Shown here piece after piece: positions 10,647-23,806 of a DNA stretch of 64,000 nucleotides (position 1 is the first letter of the stretch; every line of letters starts with the position of its first letter). A model generated the notes under the pieces. That model worked only from the letters and a program-made list of their open reading frames with translations. It did not search any database and was not told the DNA's origin. Both the position numbers and the translations under genes were made by a program. The DNA is from Tachypleus tridentatus (lineage: Eukaryota > Arthropoda > Merostomata > Xiphosura > Limulidae): assembly GCF_004210375.1 (NCBI RefSeq), contig NW_027467782.1, forward strand, positions 31,814,738-31,878,737. Reading direction: 5' to 3'.

Positions 10647-13600
10647 GTAAGACTTTAAAATAACCATACATATATTAATATATAATATTATGTGTTTAAA
10701 ATGGAATTTTATTGTACAAAGTAACATTTTTTATAATTAAGTACTTCAATTGGTAGTTGTAGAATAATTCCATGTAAATAGAAACAATATTGACACACCA
10801 ACATTACTGATTTGTCTTAAAAGCCAGCTGTATTTGGAGGAAAAATTTCACGAATGTGAATTTAATGTTCTTGATTAGACACATGGTATTTTGCATAAGA
10901 TATTATAAAGTTGTTCAATTTAATTAATTCATGTAGGAGTTTAATATAAAATATTGCTTCATTGATGTCAGTACAGAATTGTGGTAGTAAATGTAATGAT
11001 CATTGTTGTGAGATCTGGTAATTTGTCTAGTCAAGGAAGAAAGAAGTTTTAACTCATTCTTTTTAAATAAATTTCAAACAATAAAAATAGATTGAATTGT
11101 TAAATTGTCTTCAAAGAGCTTTTTGTTCATGAGTATGGAGATTCAGCATTACAAAGTGGAAATGTTCAGGTACACTCTGGCTGTCACAAGAAGTTGAAAA
11201 GTTTCACTGCCATTGCAATTTTCCACACAATTACACCACTTCTAGTATATGTACTGTCAGAAAAACACATCTAAGGCAATTATCTCTCTTTATGTGTTTC
11301 ATAATTTTATTCTAACATTAATATAAGACAGATAAAATGTTGCACATCAGACTGTGTCATCTGTTTCAAGTCATTTCTTGTCCAGAATTGTGTTTTAAGC
11401 ATAAAGTTTTGTATTTTTTATTTGTATAAACAGTTTTTGAGGGGTAACTGTTTGTTGTAATGCCTTTTGCATGGTATAGTTGGACATAATGAAATTTTAG
11501 CTTTTGTTGAAGAACTTGACAGTTGTATACAGTCTGTATTAATTTACCTGCTTGTTTGTTTGTCTTATCTTTCAGCCAGTGGTGGAAATTTTTTTTTTTT
11601 TTTACAAATTTTCATAATTTCAGGTAAAGGTGTCTGTGGAAACCCAAAGAAAATGGTTTCTGAGCGTGATGATTCTTATAAGTCAGCACCTACTACCATG
11701 CAGTGTTGAATGTCATATCAGAAAGATTTTTATTCTTGTTTCCTGAAGATTTTTCTTCAAGAATGATCCTGATACGACATTTATAGGGATAAGCAATTGC
11801 CTGCAATTCACATTTGTTTTGCAGTTGTAGATAAATAGTTTCTCAAATGTATGTGTATATGTTTATGGAGACCTTTATGAAGTGATTACTTAGTACATAA
11901 AGTTGTCACAATTATGTAAAGTTCATATCATCCAACCCACTTGAACTATATATATTTTTCCACATTTTTAATATATTTGTTAAAGAAGAATGTACAAGAT
12001 ACTTAGAAGCTGATTAATAGTTGTCTTGATACTTTTCTACCCTGAAACAAATTCAAGTATGTATGTTGCTTTTGAAATGTGACAGCTTTTACCACAACTG
12101 ATGTAATCAGACTTAACTATTCATTTACTATTTTGTTTTTCATTTCTACTTTTTCTTTCTTCTTAGTGAACAGAATCAACTTTAAGTTTAAAATAATAGT
12201 GCTTATAACATTTAGAGGTTTTACTAAACTTTAAAATAAAAAAGTTATGGTTATAGAACCATCCTAGACTTAACAGTGTACTTTTGTATTTAGAAACATG
12301 TTGTATATTCACAATTACAGCCACTTGTGTGTTGATTTAAAGCTTCTAAAATTGTAAAAAAGGATTTTATTATGCCTATTTTATTAGGTTGTTTTAGCAT
12401 TTAGTTTCAGTGGTATGAATTCATATGCATCATAATTTGGCTATTATTAATTACTTTGATTGGATCTGTCAAGATTTTAAAGTATATTCATAAATCTAAT
12501 TATGTTTTTCAAACTCTGACGTTAGATACAAAACATTTGAAATGTGTAATACACAATTTAAAACTAGGCTTTTGGATAGTATGACAATTTTGAGATCAGT
12601 TACAAGTTAGTTTTGATATAGGTGTGTAGGAACAAATGTAAGATGTATGTTCAAGTCAGTCTTTTAGCTGAGTTTCAGGGCCAATCAAATCTAAATAATG
12701 AAAGATTATGATTAAAATATTGATACTTAACACTTCAGATTACGACAGTTTTTGTTTTCAAGAACAGTAGGAAATGTATAGATGTATTGCAATCAGTTGA
12801 ACTCTCAGTTTTGAATGTCTTTTGAAAATCTTTTTATCTTGTAAGATGGTGCCCCTGAGAGTACATCATAAATATTTTGTACAGTTTTCGTCTTCAACAT
12901 AGATGCAGCTCTCGAAGAAACTTACTTGTAGGTGTTTCGCATTTTATGCAACCTAGTACATTGTTTTGGGACCAACTATTGAGTTCAGAGGACTTCAGTG
13001 AAATCCACCATACTTCCAGTGCTTGTTGTTGTATTCTTTATGATCACTTAACACTGATGTATTTCAATAGTCTTATTACATGTCATTTGATATTTTCCAT
13101 TTTCTGCTTTCTCACATCAGGTGATACGAGAGTTCTAGCTTAAAAGTTATGATAGAGGGCATTTCTTATATATATATGTTTAAATTTTTAATACAAATTG
13201 AAATTCAGATACATTCTTACCTCTATCAGAGCCTCCTCCTGTGTGAAAGATTTGTACCACATCCCTTGTACACAGGAAATATCTGTCATACTATTCTTTC
13301 CTGGATCTCAATTCTCTCATACATGCTTTCACACTAGAGCTGAGTGATTACTTGTATTTGATAATTAATCAATCGAGAGCTTCATTAATCAGTTACATTT
13401 AAAAACATTTTTGGCAGTAGTGGAACAGAAAAAAATGTTTTGTTGTGGGATCTGAGAGCCAGATTTTGTGACAATATTTTGATTACTTGAATAGGTAAAA
13501 TAACTGGAAACAATAATTTTAATTAGATTATTATTTTCCTGATAACTGATATAATTGAAATTTCTATTAATTGATTGGTGGAATAATAAAACATGGTAAT

Positions 13601-14314
13601 TATTGGAAACAGTAATATTGAATTTCACTTGTTAATCAGTAGAGGATTATGAGGAAAAGGTCAAGAAACATAAATAGGTCAGTAACTTTGTAGTTCATCA
13701 GGAGACTAGTTAAAATGTTTTTGCAGAAGTATTTATTTAAAGACTATTTTCAAATTATGTTAACTTTATAAGTTCCTTTGTAAGTTGTTTTGTTGAATGT
13801 TATTTCTTCATACATCTTGAAAAAATAGTACCTTCTCAAAATTTTATTATTCTTACTACATAAAAAGTGAGATTTAAAACTGTTAGAAATAGTAGCTCAT
13901 TGACAGTTTAGTTATATATTAGATTTTTTTTTATTGTGATTTCCATCAGGATAAATTTTATGACAACTGCCTATATTACTTCAGTTCTGAAGGGCACATT
14001 TTAAATTAATTTGTTTTCAGTCATTCTATTAAAATGTTTGAAGTTATTTTTATCAGAAGTATTTTAACTATTTTTACACCTCCAGTGTCATAATAAACTA
14101 TAAATTTCAATTAAGAAGCACATAATATGAAGAACTTATTACATGTTTGTGTAATTTTTCAACTTTTACAGCTTGGAAGTTCTAAACCTGTTAAGATTGC
14201 TTTGTCAGAATACACTCTGTGTGGGTGAAGCAGAAAAAACTTTGGTAAACAAATATGTTAATTTTTTTGTATCTCTGTGGATCAGTTGTATATTTTAATT
14301 TACAGTTGCCTAAG
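10647..14314. other. intron, mostly unique AT-rich DNA
   Basis: No known transposon is seen here, apart from a possible alternative exon at 11624 and a segment at about 13333-13640 rich in TTAATCAGTTA-like words. That segment resembles, in opposite orientation, 30805-30885, so both may be copies of a short unclassified repeat. Short plus-strand open frames at 12877-13337 have no recognisable protein features. Confidence 0.5.
11624..11709 (+). CDS. possible alternative terminal exon
   Basis: The acceptor TTTCATAATTTCAG follows a long T-run. The first two bases (GT) complete the codon left open by the exon at 10552-10646, giving Gly. The frame then reads KGVCGNPKKMVSERDDSYKS then APTTMQC and a stop at 11707-11709. 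It could end a shorter isoform that skips 14315 and 23718. There is no obvious polyadenylation signal close by and the exon is short, so it may be chance. Confidence 0.25.
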
Positions 14315-14506
14315 ATCTGGAAAAGCAAGCTCCAGTGTCTCCAACTCTTTTAACATGTGTTGATAATTGTAGAGAAGAATTTCCTCACATTTTTGTCATG
14401 GAAAGACTGAGAAATAAATACCAGGATTGTATGGAAACTGATGTTGGAGATATAAACCTGAATGTGACACCTCTTTCTAGTGATAATCAAAGTATTCTAG
14501 CTTTAG
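14315..14506 (+). CDS. internal exon of an unidentified protein (192 nt)
   Basis: This is the longest clean exon in the first half. Phase 1 start and phase 1 end; the donor is TTAG|GTAGGT. The upstream AG at 14304-14305 would put a stop in frame, so the acceptor must be the AAG ending at 14314. The peptide begins LEKQAPVSPTLLTCVDNCRE and contains EFPHIFVMERLRNKYQDCME and TPLSSDNQSILAL, polar and cysteine-containing with no signal peptide or membrane segment. It joins in phase with 10552-10646 and 23718-23806. No domain is recognised. Confidence 0.6.
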
Positions 14507-15630
14507 GTAGGTTGTTCACTTGGAAAGCACTCTTAAGATATGCTTTAGAAATTATTCTTTGAATATGTTGAAGTAACTTAATAGTTTCATTGCAGTTAGT
14601 CTCCTGTATATATATCCTGATATTTTCAGTATTAATCGTATCCATCTCTGAATATCTTATGTTTTTACAAGGATAAATTAATCTCATGTTTTGAAATTTC
14701 TGTGATAATTAATCCAAAATTTCATACAAAATAAAATTTTAAATGACATAATATGGTTTCAAGTTTATTTGTCTAGATAGAATAACTAAAAATAATTCCA
14801 TATTACTAACCATTAGTTTTGTATTGACCTCCTCCATCAAATTTGTGATGTTTAATTATATTTGTTAAAATTCCTGCATTCACTAATACAGTTTGTCAGA
14901 ATATAAGTAACAAACCAGTAAACTTTGTTACTTGTTTTTAGTTATTAACTGAAATAGTTGAAAAACTCTATTTTTCAAGTTCATTGCACAAAAATGCAAA
15001 ATTGTCTTTTTTTGCCATTGATTTCTAATAAAGCTTCCTTTCTTTATATGTAAAGTTTTAAAGCTTCACTGCTGCATTATGGACATCTTGAAGCTTTGCA
15101 GGGTTAGTTCCTTAAAATAATAGAAGCTTTTAGTAGTTTTGTATGAGATAGAAAATGTGTGTGGGCTGCTCTGCATTATTATTTATTTTATTAAAGTAAT
15201 TTTTTTTGCAGTTTATGTTTTGTATATAAGAACTCATTCTGTTGTAACTTGAGACAAGCTTTGACCAGAAGCTTTGTACAAAGTGGATTAGGTGAAGGTA
15301 CAGATAATGATGGAGTTTATTTCTTTTAAACACCATTTCATAAAGTAGTAAAAGAAGGGAGAGAGAAGTTTTATTTGTTAAATAGAATAAAATACCTTCT
15401 ATTAACATTTCTATAGAATCTACCTCTGACCTTGCATTAGTAAAGATTTATAACTCATAAAACTCACACTCATTTGAAACAAATATTTTATCACACTTAT
15501 AATAGTGATGGGTCCTATTTGAAATATAAATTTTATTTCTTTGGTCAGTTTATGATTTACAATACAATAACAACCACCACGTAACATAACTATTTACTAG
15601 GCTATTACACATGACTTGGTATTTATGCCC
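14507..15630. other. AT-rich intronic sequence
   Basis: I see no exons, repeats or RNA genes in this stretch. Confidence 0.5.
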
Positions 15631-18600
15631 CTCAGTGTGGATTCCTGTGCATGGTGAGGGACCTCTTAGAAAAGGTTCTGTACTTTCAGTTTACCTCTTC
15701 TGGGATCTAAACATCCACCTGCGTGTTTGTCGTGTGTGGTGACCCACGAAGGGGAGGAGAGGATCCTGCTGGTTGAGATGTCAAACTCCAACACACCATT
15801 TTGGCCTTGAATTCCTGTAGATGGGCAGTCTTGAAGTGGCCCCCCAAGATCAATTGGCTAGTCTGTTTGGGCCAGGGTCAACTGAGTGCCAATGTAGGAC
15901 ATCCTCCATGAGTGTAGTGGATATTATGTCTGATACTGATGTTCAGGTATAGTGCTCATGAAACCCTGGAGTCACTGCAGTGACCTTACATGGCACTGTA
16001 GTGCATCCCCTCATAGGGCCCCATGGTGGGTGGGGTCAGTGGGCACCTAAATATTCTTTTTTTATTATGGATACCCCTCAAATAAAAAAAATGAACATGC
16101 ATGACAGCATAGAGAAAAATCCAACTACTGGAAAACGACCACATATTGATGATCTGTATGGTCAAACTCACAACTTGGATCTGTCCTGCAATTTTAATTA
16201 TACATTCTTCTACTGGAAAGCCCTTAGGACAGATGTCTCCATTTTTTATTCAGAAGGGTTTAGAGGGACTTGCTGACTCTCTTAAATCAGTAAAAAATTT
16301 ATGGTTTGGGGACATTTTAGTGGAAACAGCTTCATGACAACATTTCAAACTCCTTGAAATCGAAGGCCTTTGGAGATATACCCATTGAGGTTACTCCTCA
16401 TTCTACTTTGAATTCTTCCAGAGGAGTTATAGCTGAGAGGGATTTAAAGACCATTCCAGAGTCTGAGATCCTCTCAGGTTTCACCAGCCAAGGTGTTACA
16501 GCTGCTCATCGAATTTTTACTCATACATACAGGATTATGGAGCCGACAGATGTTCTAACATTAACATTTACAACATCACGTCCTCCTACCAAAATGAAGG
16601 CAGGATATCTGAATTGTAAGGTACAGCCTTATATCCCTAACCCTGTTAGATATTTTCATTTTCATCGATTTGGTCATTTGAAAACATCTTGCCATGGTTC
16701 CTTGACATGTGCCCTTTGTGCTGGTAAAGACCATGATGCTTTTGAATGCCAACAAGAACTACATTGTATTAACTGTAATGGTCCACATCCTTCCAATTTC
16801 ACTTCTTGTCCTAAATGGGTGGAAGAGAAAGAAATACAACGTCTGAAGGCAGTTAACAATATTACTTATCCAGAGGCTTAGAAATTACTCTTCACAATTC
16901 CATCTTGGACTTATGTTGCTGCAGTCCATTCCACTACTACAGCAGGAGTCCAGACAGACTTTTCCATGTCTCCTACAGAATCCTTAATAGCACACCTTAA
17001 TCTAGTACCCTACAAAATCAACAAAGTTAATGAATTAGTATCTACTTCTATATCTGTCCATTCCACATCTTCCAGTCATTGCCAAACTTCACCTTGTTCA
17101 AGTCCAGGTGTTACATTTGGTTTTCCTCTCTTGACACCCCATAAATTAAAAAACACATGTGTTCATGTCCTCAATCACTGGAACTTGTGTCTACAAACTC
17201 TGATCTGCCTACTCGATCCAGAGCAGGATCATTAGAGGGTGACCGACCAACACCCAGTAAAGAAAAAAGCATGGTAGCAAGCAGAAGGTCTCTGTGGCAT
17301 ATTCTCCTCCAAAATAAATAAAAATGGCCTTGCTAATCCAATGGAACTGTTGAGGTTTTCCACCAAATGTGAATGACATCAAGGATTTGATTGACTTTTA
17401 TTATCCCAAATGTCTTTCTTTACAGGAAACATTTTTAAAACCTACTAATACAGTCACAATTTGACAATACTCCTTTTACCGAAATAACAGGTCATATGTA
17501 GGACAAAGACATGAAGTAGCACTGCTGGTTGATCAACATGTGTTCACCCGGTCCTTGTTTTGAAGACGCCCTTGTAGGCTGTAGCCATCCATATCTCCTT
17601 AGGTCATATTATCACTGTTTGCTTTCTGTAACTTACTCCTGGAATACATTATCATCCCTCAGACCTTGATGCCTTAATTGAGTTCAGTTGTAGCACACAG
17701 AATCCCCTCTACAGTTTCTGTGTTCACTGCTGAATTATATGCCATTTCTCTTGCCCTGAATCATATTGAAACTATACAATACATGAATTGTACAATCTAT
17801 ACTGATTCACTCAGAACATGAGATATATTGAGCAGCAGCTGCAGAATGCCCTCAATTGTTCACTGAAGTGAACCACAGCAAACGACTTTACCTTCTCTCT
17901 CTCTAAAACCGTTTGCATGCACTTTTGCTGTCAATGGGGTATTCACCCTGATCCTCAACTCCATATAGGTGAAGTTGTGCTGCCTGTGGTCTCTGAGACT
18001 AAGTTCTCGGGGCTTATCTTTGACCGTAAGCTGACTTTTATACTACACATCAAGCAGCTATGGGTCAAATGTACAAGAGCACTGAACATCCTCTGTGTCC
18101 TCTCTACCACCACTGGGGAAGCTGATTGACGTTCTATGCAAAAGATATATCGTGCTCTTATTCGATCGAAACTCAACCAGGGATCACTGGTCTATGGCTC
18201 TACCAGACCATCGGCCTTAATGGTGCTAGACTCTATTCATCATCAAGGACTTCAGCTCTGCACTGGCGGTTTCTGCACTTCCCCAGTTCAGAGCTTATAC
18301 ATAGTCTCATGAACCTTCTCTGCACCTCTGCCATTTGCAGTTGTCTTTACTGTATGCTTTGAAACTTCATTCCTTACCAAAGCATCCCACCTGGGGTTGT
18401 GTTTTCATTCCTTGATGGGCCATACTTTTTTCAGACCAAACAGTCTGCCATTGCTCTTTTTGGTCTTCGTATCAAGGTGCAGTTGGATAAATTGGGTCTG
18501 TCCTTGGATAACATTGCTGTATCTGCTGGTCAGCCCATCCCACCATGGCTTCTTGCAGTCCCCAATTGTGAACTATCTTAAAGTCATCTGAGAAAAGTAG

Positions 18601-19890
18601 ACAAACCTGATTGGAAATACTCTCTGCTATTTGCTCAACACCTTTTGAACCATCTTTCCATTCCTATTTATACAGATAGTTCGAAATCAGATGACTGTGT
18701 GGACTCTGCCATGGTTTGTTGTGGTTTGGTGGTTATGCACAGAATCCCCTCTACAGCTCCTGTGTTCACTGCTGAACTGTATGCCATTTCTCTTGCCCTG
18801 GATCACATAGAAACTAAGCAGTACTCGAACTGCATGATTCATACTGATTCACTTAGTTCTCTGCTGGCCATGGAATTGGTTCACACCCTGTTGTTACCAA
18901 TATTCAAAACCGACTGGCCCATTTCTCTTTAACATCTACTTCTATCCAGTTTTTTTGGATGCCCGGGCCATGATGTTATTTGCAGGAACGAGCTTACCGA
19001 CACTGCAGCTAAGTCTATCTGCTCTGGCACTCACACCACTGTACCTATTTTATACATGGACTAGGGTCCTGTATTCAAGGTTTGGCTCCATGCCAGTTGG
19101 CAGTTGACTTGGAGTGAGCAATGCAAAAACAAGCTTTTCCAAATAAAACTCCATATTGGACTTTGGCCATCTTGTTACCATAAGGATAGGAAGGAGGAAG
19201 TTGTTCTAACTAGACTACGCATTGGTCACAATTTTTTAACTCATTGATTTCTTTTATCTGGAACTGATTGACCAATGTGTAGTTTGTGTAAAACTCAGAT
19301 CACAATAAGCCACTTTTTACTTTCTTGTCATCATTATGATATACAACAACGGCACTATTTTAAGCATGTTCTGTCCCAAGGTTTGTTAGTAACATTAGAC
19401 AGTGTTATTGGTAATGGTAACACTGTCCACCTTGGTAAAGTTTTTAGTTTTTTAAAGGCTATTTATCTTTTTAATGTCATTTAAGTTTTTTAATTTATAC
19501 TTTACACCTTTTTAATGTGGCTCCCTTTTAAAGATCACAGTTCATTTAGTTCAATTTGAAATTAGAAACTGACCATAACATTAAGTAACTCGAAACCAGG
19601 ACTGGAAAGGCCAACTTCAGGTGACTGACGGTGGTTTTTGTAGTTACCTGTTCGTCTTCCTGGCGAGTCCATTACAATTTGAATTACTGTAGTTTTTCTC
19701 TTGATGTTGCAGGTTAGATCTAAACATTGGTTTTATGCTATTTATTTATTTATTTTTTTAACTTTGTTTTGTTTTACCTTAATTTCCTTTTATGAATTTT
19801 ACTGAATTTACTTTTACCTTTTACTGGACATTTGGTGCAGGTAGCCTCTCTGCTTTGTGCCATAAAACACTAAATCAACCAAGCAACCAT
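15631..19890 (+). mobile_element. I-like non-LTR retrotransposon with RNase H, rearranged and decayed
   Basis: The start (15640-16060) resembles a long 5' untranslated region. ORF1 (gag-like) spans about 16062-16881 with frameshifts. The ORF2 start at about 17322 reads MALLIQWNC, then PPNVNDIKDLIDFYYPKCLS and LQETFLKPTNT, an endonuclease domain. Only the C-terminal part of the reverse transcriptase remains (about 17905-18560). RNase H (18645-18930) shows IYTDSSKSDD, TAELYAISLALDHIETKQ and IHTDSLSSLLAM, carrying the D-E-D residues. A C-terminal cysteine block, CSLCKTQITISHFLLSCHHY, is at 19276-19335. The 3' region has CAGGACTGGAAAGGCCAACT and ends CATAAAACACTAAATCAACC near 19882. Most of the RT is deleted. 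Confidence 0.85.
16354..16881 (+). pseudogene. gag-like ORF1 of the I-like LINE (zinc knuckles)
   Basis: An open frame of about 175 codons encodes the C-terminal part of a LINE ORF1 nucleic-acid-binding protein. The segment at about 16640-16812 contains three zinc-knuckle-like modules. The first has lost both leading cysteines (YFHFHRFGHLKTSC). The second is intact (CALCAGKDHDAFEC), as is the third (CINCNGPHPSNFTSC). The N-terminal part lies in another frame at 16062-16275 (starting MDTPQIKK), so the protein is broken. It would normally bind element RNA for reverse transcription. Confidence 0.8.
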
Positions 19891-20790
19891 TCAGCTGTCT
19901 ATTGGCCCTGACATCATTCCATGTTAGTTACTATCCTATTCTTATCAATATGCAAAACAAACTGGCCCATCTCTCCCTATCATCTATCTCTGTGCAGTTT
20001 TTTTGGATACCAGCTCATGTTGGTATTCATGGGAATGAGCTAGCTGACAGTGGCAAAGTCCATCTGCTTTGGCTCTGTCACCACCATACCTGTTCCATAC
20101 ATGGACTATCGTCCAGTTATCAAAACCCAACTGTACACCAATTGTCAGTCAACCTGGAGTGAGCAATGAAATAATAAGCTTTTTGAAATCAAGTCTTTTT
20201 TTAGCTTTTTGGCCATCCTGTTTCTGTAAAGATCGAAGGGAGGAAGTTGTTTTCACTAGGCTATGCATAGGTCACAGTTTTATAACTTACCACTTCCTTT
20301 TATCTGGTACTGATGCACCAATGTGTGGTCTGTGTGGCACTCAGGTCACAGACATACATATTTTATCATCATGCCGTTGTTACAACCAAGAACGATGATG
20401 CCATTTCCAACATATTTTTAAGGTAGGTTTGCCCTTGACATTAGCCAATGTCATATTTGATACTGACTGCCTCACTCATGTTTTTACATTTTTAAGAACC
20501 ATTGGCATTTTTAACTTAATTTGAGGTTTTTCTTGGACTATATACTGTTTTAGCATGATATCTTTTACACATTTTAATTTTATTCTGACCTGAACCCAGG
20601 ACTGGAAAGGCCAACTTCAGGTGACTGACAGCAAGTTTGAACTTCATGCTTCAGTCTTACTGGCAGGTCTTAATTTTACACATTTTATGTATTTTTACCT
20701 TAATTTCCATATACCACTGTAGTATTCTACATCTTGTTTGGCACAGATAGCCTAGTAGCTTCATGCCAATAAACATGAAATACCTACCTA
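19891..20790 (+). mobile_element. second, 5'-truncated copy of the I-like LINE
   Basis: It begins inside the RNase H domain: the frame reads FFWIPAHVGIHGNELADS at about 19998-20050, the conserved His-containing end of RNase H. It continues with CKDRREEVVFTRLCIGHSFI and MCGLCGTQVTDIHILSSC. Its 3' region repeats CAGGACTGGAAAGGCCAACT (20597-20616) and ends near 20790, after GATAGCCTAGTAGCTTCATG. It lies directly downstream of the larger copy in the same orientation, a 5'-truncated insertion or a product of recombination. Confidence 0.8.
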
Positions 20791-21229
20791 CTTTGTATTT
20801 ATTGGTCAAAATGTAGTATTTATACATGTATACTCAAGTAGATTAAATGACATCATGTGCTAGGATACGTTGTTTAAAGGACCGACACACTGAGAAAGTG
20901 TCTAAATTATTAAAACTGTAAGAAACATATTTTCCAAAACATAGTTATCTACTCTCAGATTACAGTTATTAATCAACTGCCATGGTTTCTTCTTTTGCCC
21001 ATCTTAGCTTTGGTCTGATTTTTCTCATTTGCTCTTGTCTTTTATACCCTACTTAGTTGTTCTTGGCAAATTGTGTCTTGTGACACTTTCCACCTGCATC
21101 AATATGCATTGTATTCTAGTATTGTACATAAGCATCTCATTCAGATAATGTTATCAATTTTTCTTAACAGAGTGTGTAATAATAGATTTCTCTGTACTGC
21201 AGTCATTGGAAATATTTTGAATGTTCTTC
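20791..21229. other. sequence without recognised features
   Basis: No gene or known repeat is recognised between the LINE 3' end and the start of the long unclassified repeat. Confidence 0.45.
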
Positions 21230-22640
21230 CTTTCATTTATTCTGTTGACTTCTCAGGAGGCCACTTTGGGATAAGCTGCTTCTGACTACTTTTCTTTAGT
21301 TGATATATTGAGTGTTTTATGTTTTGAGTCTGCATTTTACTAGATGCTAAAAGGTCTGGCGGCAAATGCTTTTTTTTTTCTCTTTTTTCTTTTTTACACC
21401 CACTGACATTATGGTTCATATAGAGAGGTTTAATCCTCAATTATATGAAGGAACATCTATACCTTGTTCACCATGGTTATCTGAACTACTTGAATTAGTC
21501 TACAAACTGCCAGGTAGAAGCATATTCTAACTGAAAAAAAACAAAACAAAAAAACTTCTGAGCTTGGAAATGTGGAGTTCTGGATTGGAGTCTGTAGTTA
21601 ACTTGATTATATTACAACTCTATAGGATTTCTCTTGTCTGAAATATAATCTCAAATTATTTACCACTCCTCTAAATGTTGTTAGAAAGATTGTCAGGATC
21701 ACCATGTTCGCAGATGGACAATTTTTAGCATGCACAGTGGTTCAGTTGTCTACTTCTACATCTACCCATGTTATTGTAGGCATCTTACTATTCCTTGGTC
21801 CTGCAAGGGATCATATCTCCACCCCTATTTAAGGATCCCATCATCAGCCCCTTGGTCCACTGGTGCCCAGAGTAGCTCTGTCTGTATCCAAGGATTCTGC
21901 TGCTTGTTTGGAATGCTGCCAGCAGATTTAGTGACTGTTGTATGACTTTGGGGTCTGTTGGGTTTTCTCTGAGAATGTTTAGATATATGGTCAGCCTTAC
22001 CATTGATCTATGGGCACTATATGTCCTCGAGTCAGAATTAGTCATTCAATTCATATCTTCACCAGCAAGATGCACACAAACTAGTGTTTCTGTCTCCTGC
22101 TTATCCTCAAATTTCAGAACTTCATTTTAGGGCTGTCAGAGTTTGGTTGATCTAGGGGTAGAGAGAGAGGGTTGTACCAGTTCTTCTGGGGTTTCATTCC
22201 TGTCAATTTATTCAGCTGAAGAAAACGGGAACTGTTGTACATTCATTAATCTTTCTGATCTATATCATTTCTTGGATTATCCAAGGTTTGAAAGTGACTC
22301 ATTTCTAACTCTGAATTGGCATTTTTTTTACAAGGATTGTGGATGTCCAAGTTCACAACTTTTAGAAACATCTAAGGCTTTATTATTGGATGAGAGGCAT
22401 CTCTTCTTGCTTTAACTCCATGTGTTGTCACTCTGAATATTTTTCATCACATATCTTAGTTGTGCTCAGCCTGTGAAACAGGAAGTTTGATTCTTGCTCA
22501 CCCTTCCTGTCTTATGGTACTGATGGTTCTTTCTCTTTTGGCATTGTGGGCCTCACTCAAATCCCTCATGCCTTTGGGACAAGGTCATAAGACATACCTT
22601 TAATGGCCCTTATGTGACCACTGAATCATGAAGAATGATT
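21230..22640 (+). repeat. long unclassified retroelement-like repeat, copy A, 5' piece
   Basis: Several segments match the repeat at 32.8-34.7 kb in the same order and strand. At 21262-21290 GGCCACTTTGGGATAAGCTG pairs with GTCACTTTGGCATCAGCTGC at 32976. At about 22130-22200 CAGAGTTTGGTTGATCTAGG pairs with the segment at 33948. At about 22330 ACAAGGATTGTGGAT pairs with 34142. At about 22480-22560 GATGGTTCTTTC pairs with 34623. No intact protein is present. CpG is rare, suggesting an old, methylation-decayed family. The class is not clear from this piece alone. Confidence 0.6.
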
Positions 22641-23717
22641 CACTGGATTCTATAGTTTCCTTATTCAGGATCATTCTCTTCAGTCTCAAGGGGTAGTTAG
22701 ATAAGAAAAAAATGCAAAGCTATGGGTTCATCTGCCACCACTTTGCACAGAGAGCTTTCTTTTCCCAATTGCCTAGCTACAGGGATGGAGTACATTAACA
22801 AAAGCTTTATGGTAAACATAGTTGCATTAAATCCACTCTTTTTCCATTGTCTTAATAACAAGTAACCCTCTCCCAAAAAATAAATATAATAAGGCAAAAG
22901 TACCTTTGAAAATTGATGTCTGCTTTTGCGTATGATGTCAGTTTGTTAAGTGAGTGATTTCCTTCTCTAGAATTTATCCTACTACACAAATAAGTCCAAC
23001 TAGCCTATAATTTCTTTAGTAACTATTTACAGTTTATTTAAGAATAGGTGTCAAGTTGGCAAACTTCCATTCCACTGTCTGTTGAACTATCAAAAGTTAA
23101 AGAGCAGTGCTTGCATATCTGATCTTTTACCTTCTTTTAAACTGTGGGGAATCTTAGCTGGTTCTGATGTATTATTTGTTTTTTAATCTCTCATGTTTTT
23201 TATTTATCATAATGGAGATAACATCTTCATGACTCAAATCAGTTTCACTATTTCCCTTATAATTTCATAATTTGGAATATTGTTAATATAATTTGTTGTG
23301 AAAACAGAGAAGAAAAAACACTGAAAAGCATAACCACCTCATAGTATTCTAAATGTCCTTGTCATCCAAAATAATGTCAGATAAGAACTCGTAATATCAC
23401 TGTGTATTAAAGTTATTTTATGTACTCACATTAGTGGTTGGTTTGATAAAGAAAAAACCATCCTGAACAACTGCATCTCTTCCATTTCTGTTTTGAATGA
23501 AAACAGGCTACAGTTCATTCTTTCTATAAAGAACCACCTTATTCCTAGTTTAAAAAAGTATTGTTTCTAAATAATTTATAACCTATAATTTCAAAATATA
23601 TCCTGTTATCAGTACTCTGTAAACTTTACCTTATTCTTCAATGTAACACATGTATATTTAAACCTGACAAAGCTTTAAGATTTGAATTTGCATTCAGTAA
23701 TTTTTTTTTTCTTTCAG
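22641..23717. other. intronic sequence upstream of the terminal exon
   Basis: No repeats or coding frames are recognised. The stretch ends in a strong polypyrimidine tract (T-run then CTTTCAG) at 23701-23717. Confidence 0.5.
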
Positions 23718-23806
23718 GCTTCACGCAGTGGTTACTTTCTCAATTGATACGCTTATTAACTTTCCCAGAACTGAGAGAACTTCATAATAGCTGTGTTCAA
23801 CTATGA
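23718..23806 (+). CDS. probable terminal coding exon of the first gene
   Basis: A very strong acceptor (T-run then CTTTCAG) precedes GC, which completes Gly with the final G of exon 14315-14506. The frame reads FTQWLLSQLIRLLTFPELRE then LHNSCVQL and a TGA stop at 23804-23806, a strongly amphipathic, leucine-rich helix. An AATAAA lies at 24020-24025, about 215 bases after the stop, and could be the polyadenylation signal. An internal weak GT (AGCT|GTGTTC) could instead extend the gene to later exons, but its match to a donor is poor. Confidence 0.6.

Noticed and set aside
12877..13337. Two adjacent plus-strand open frames
   Set aside because: No splice sites link them to the exon chain and no domain or repeat identity was seen. 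Chance frames are likely.
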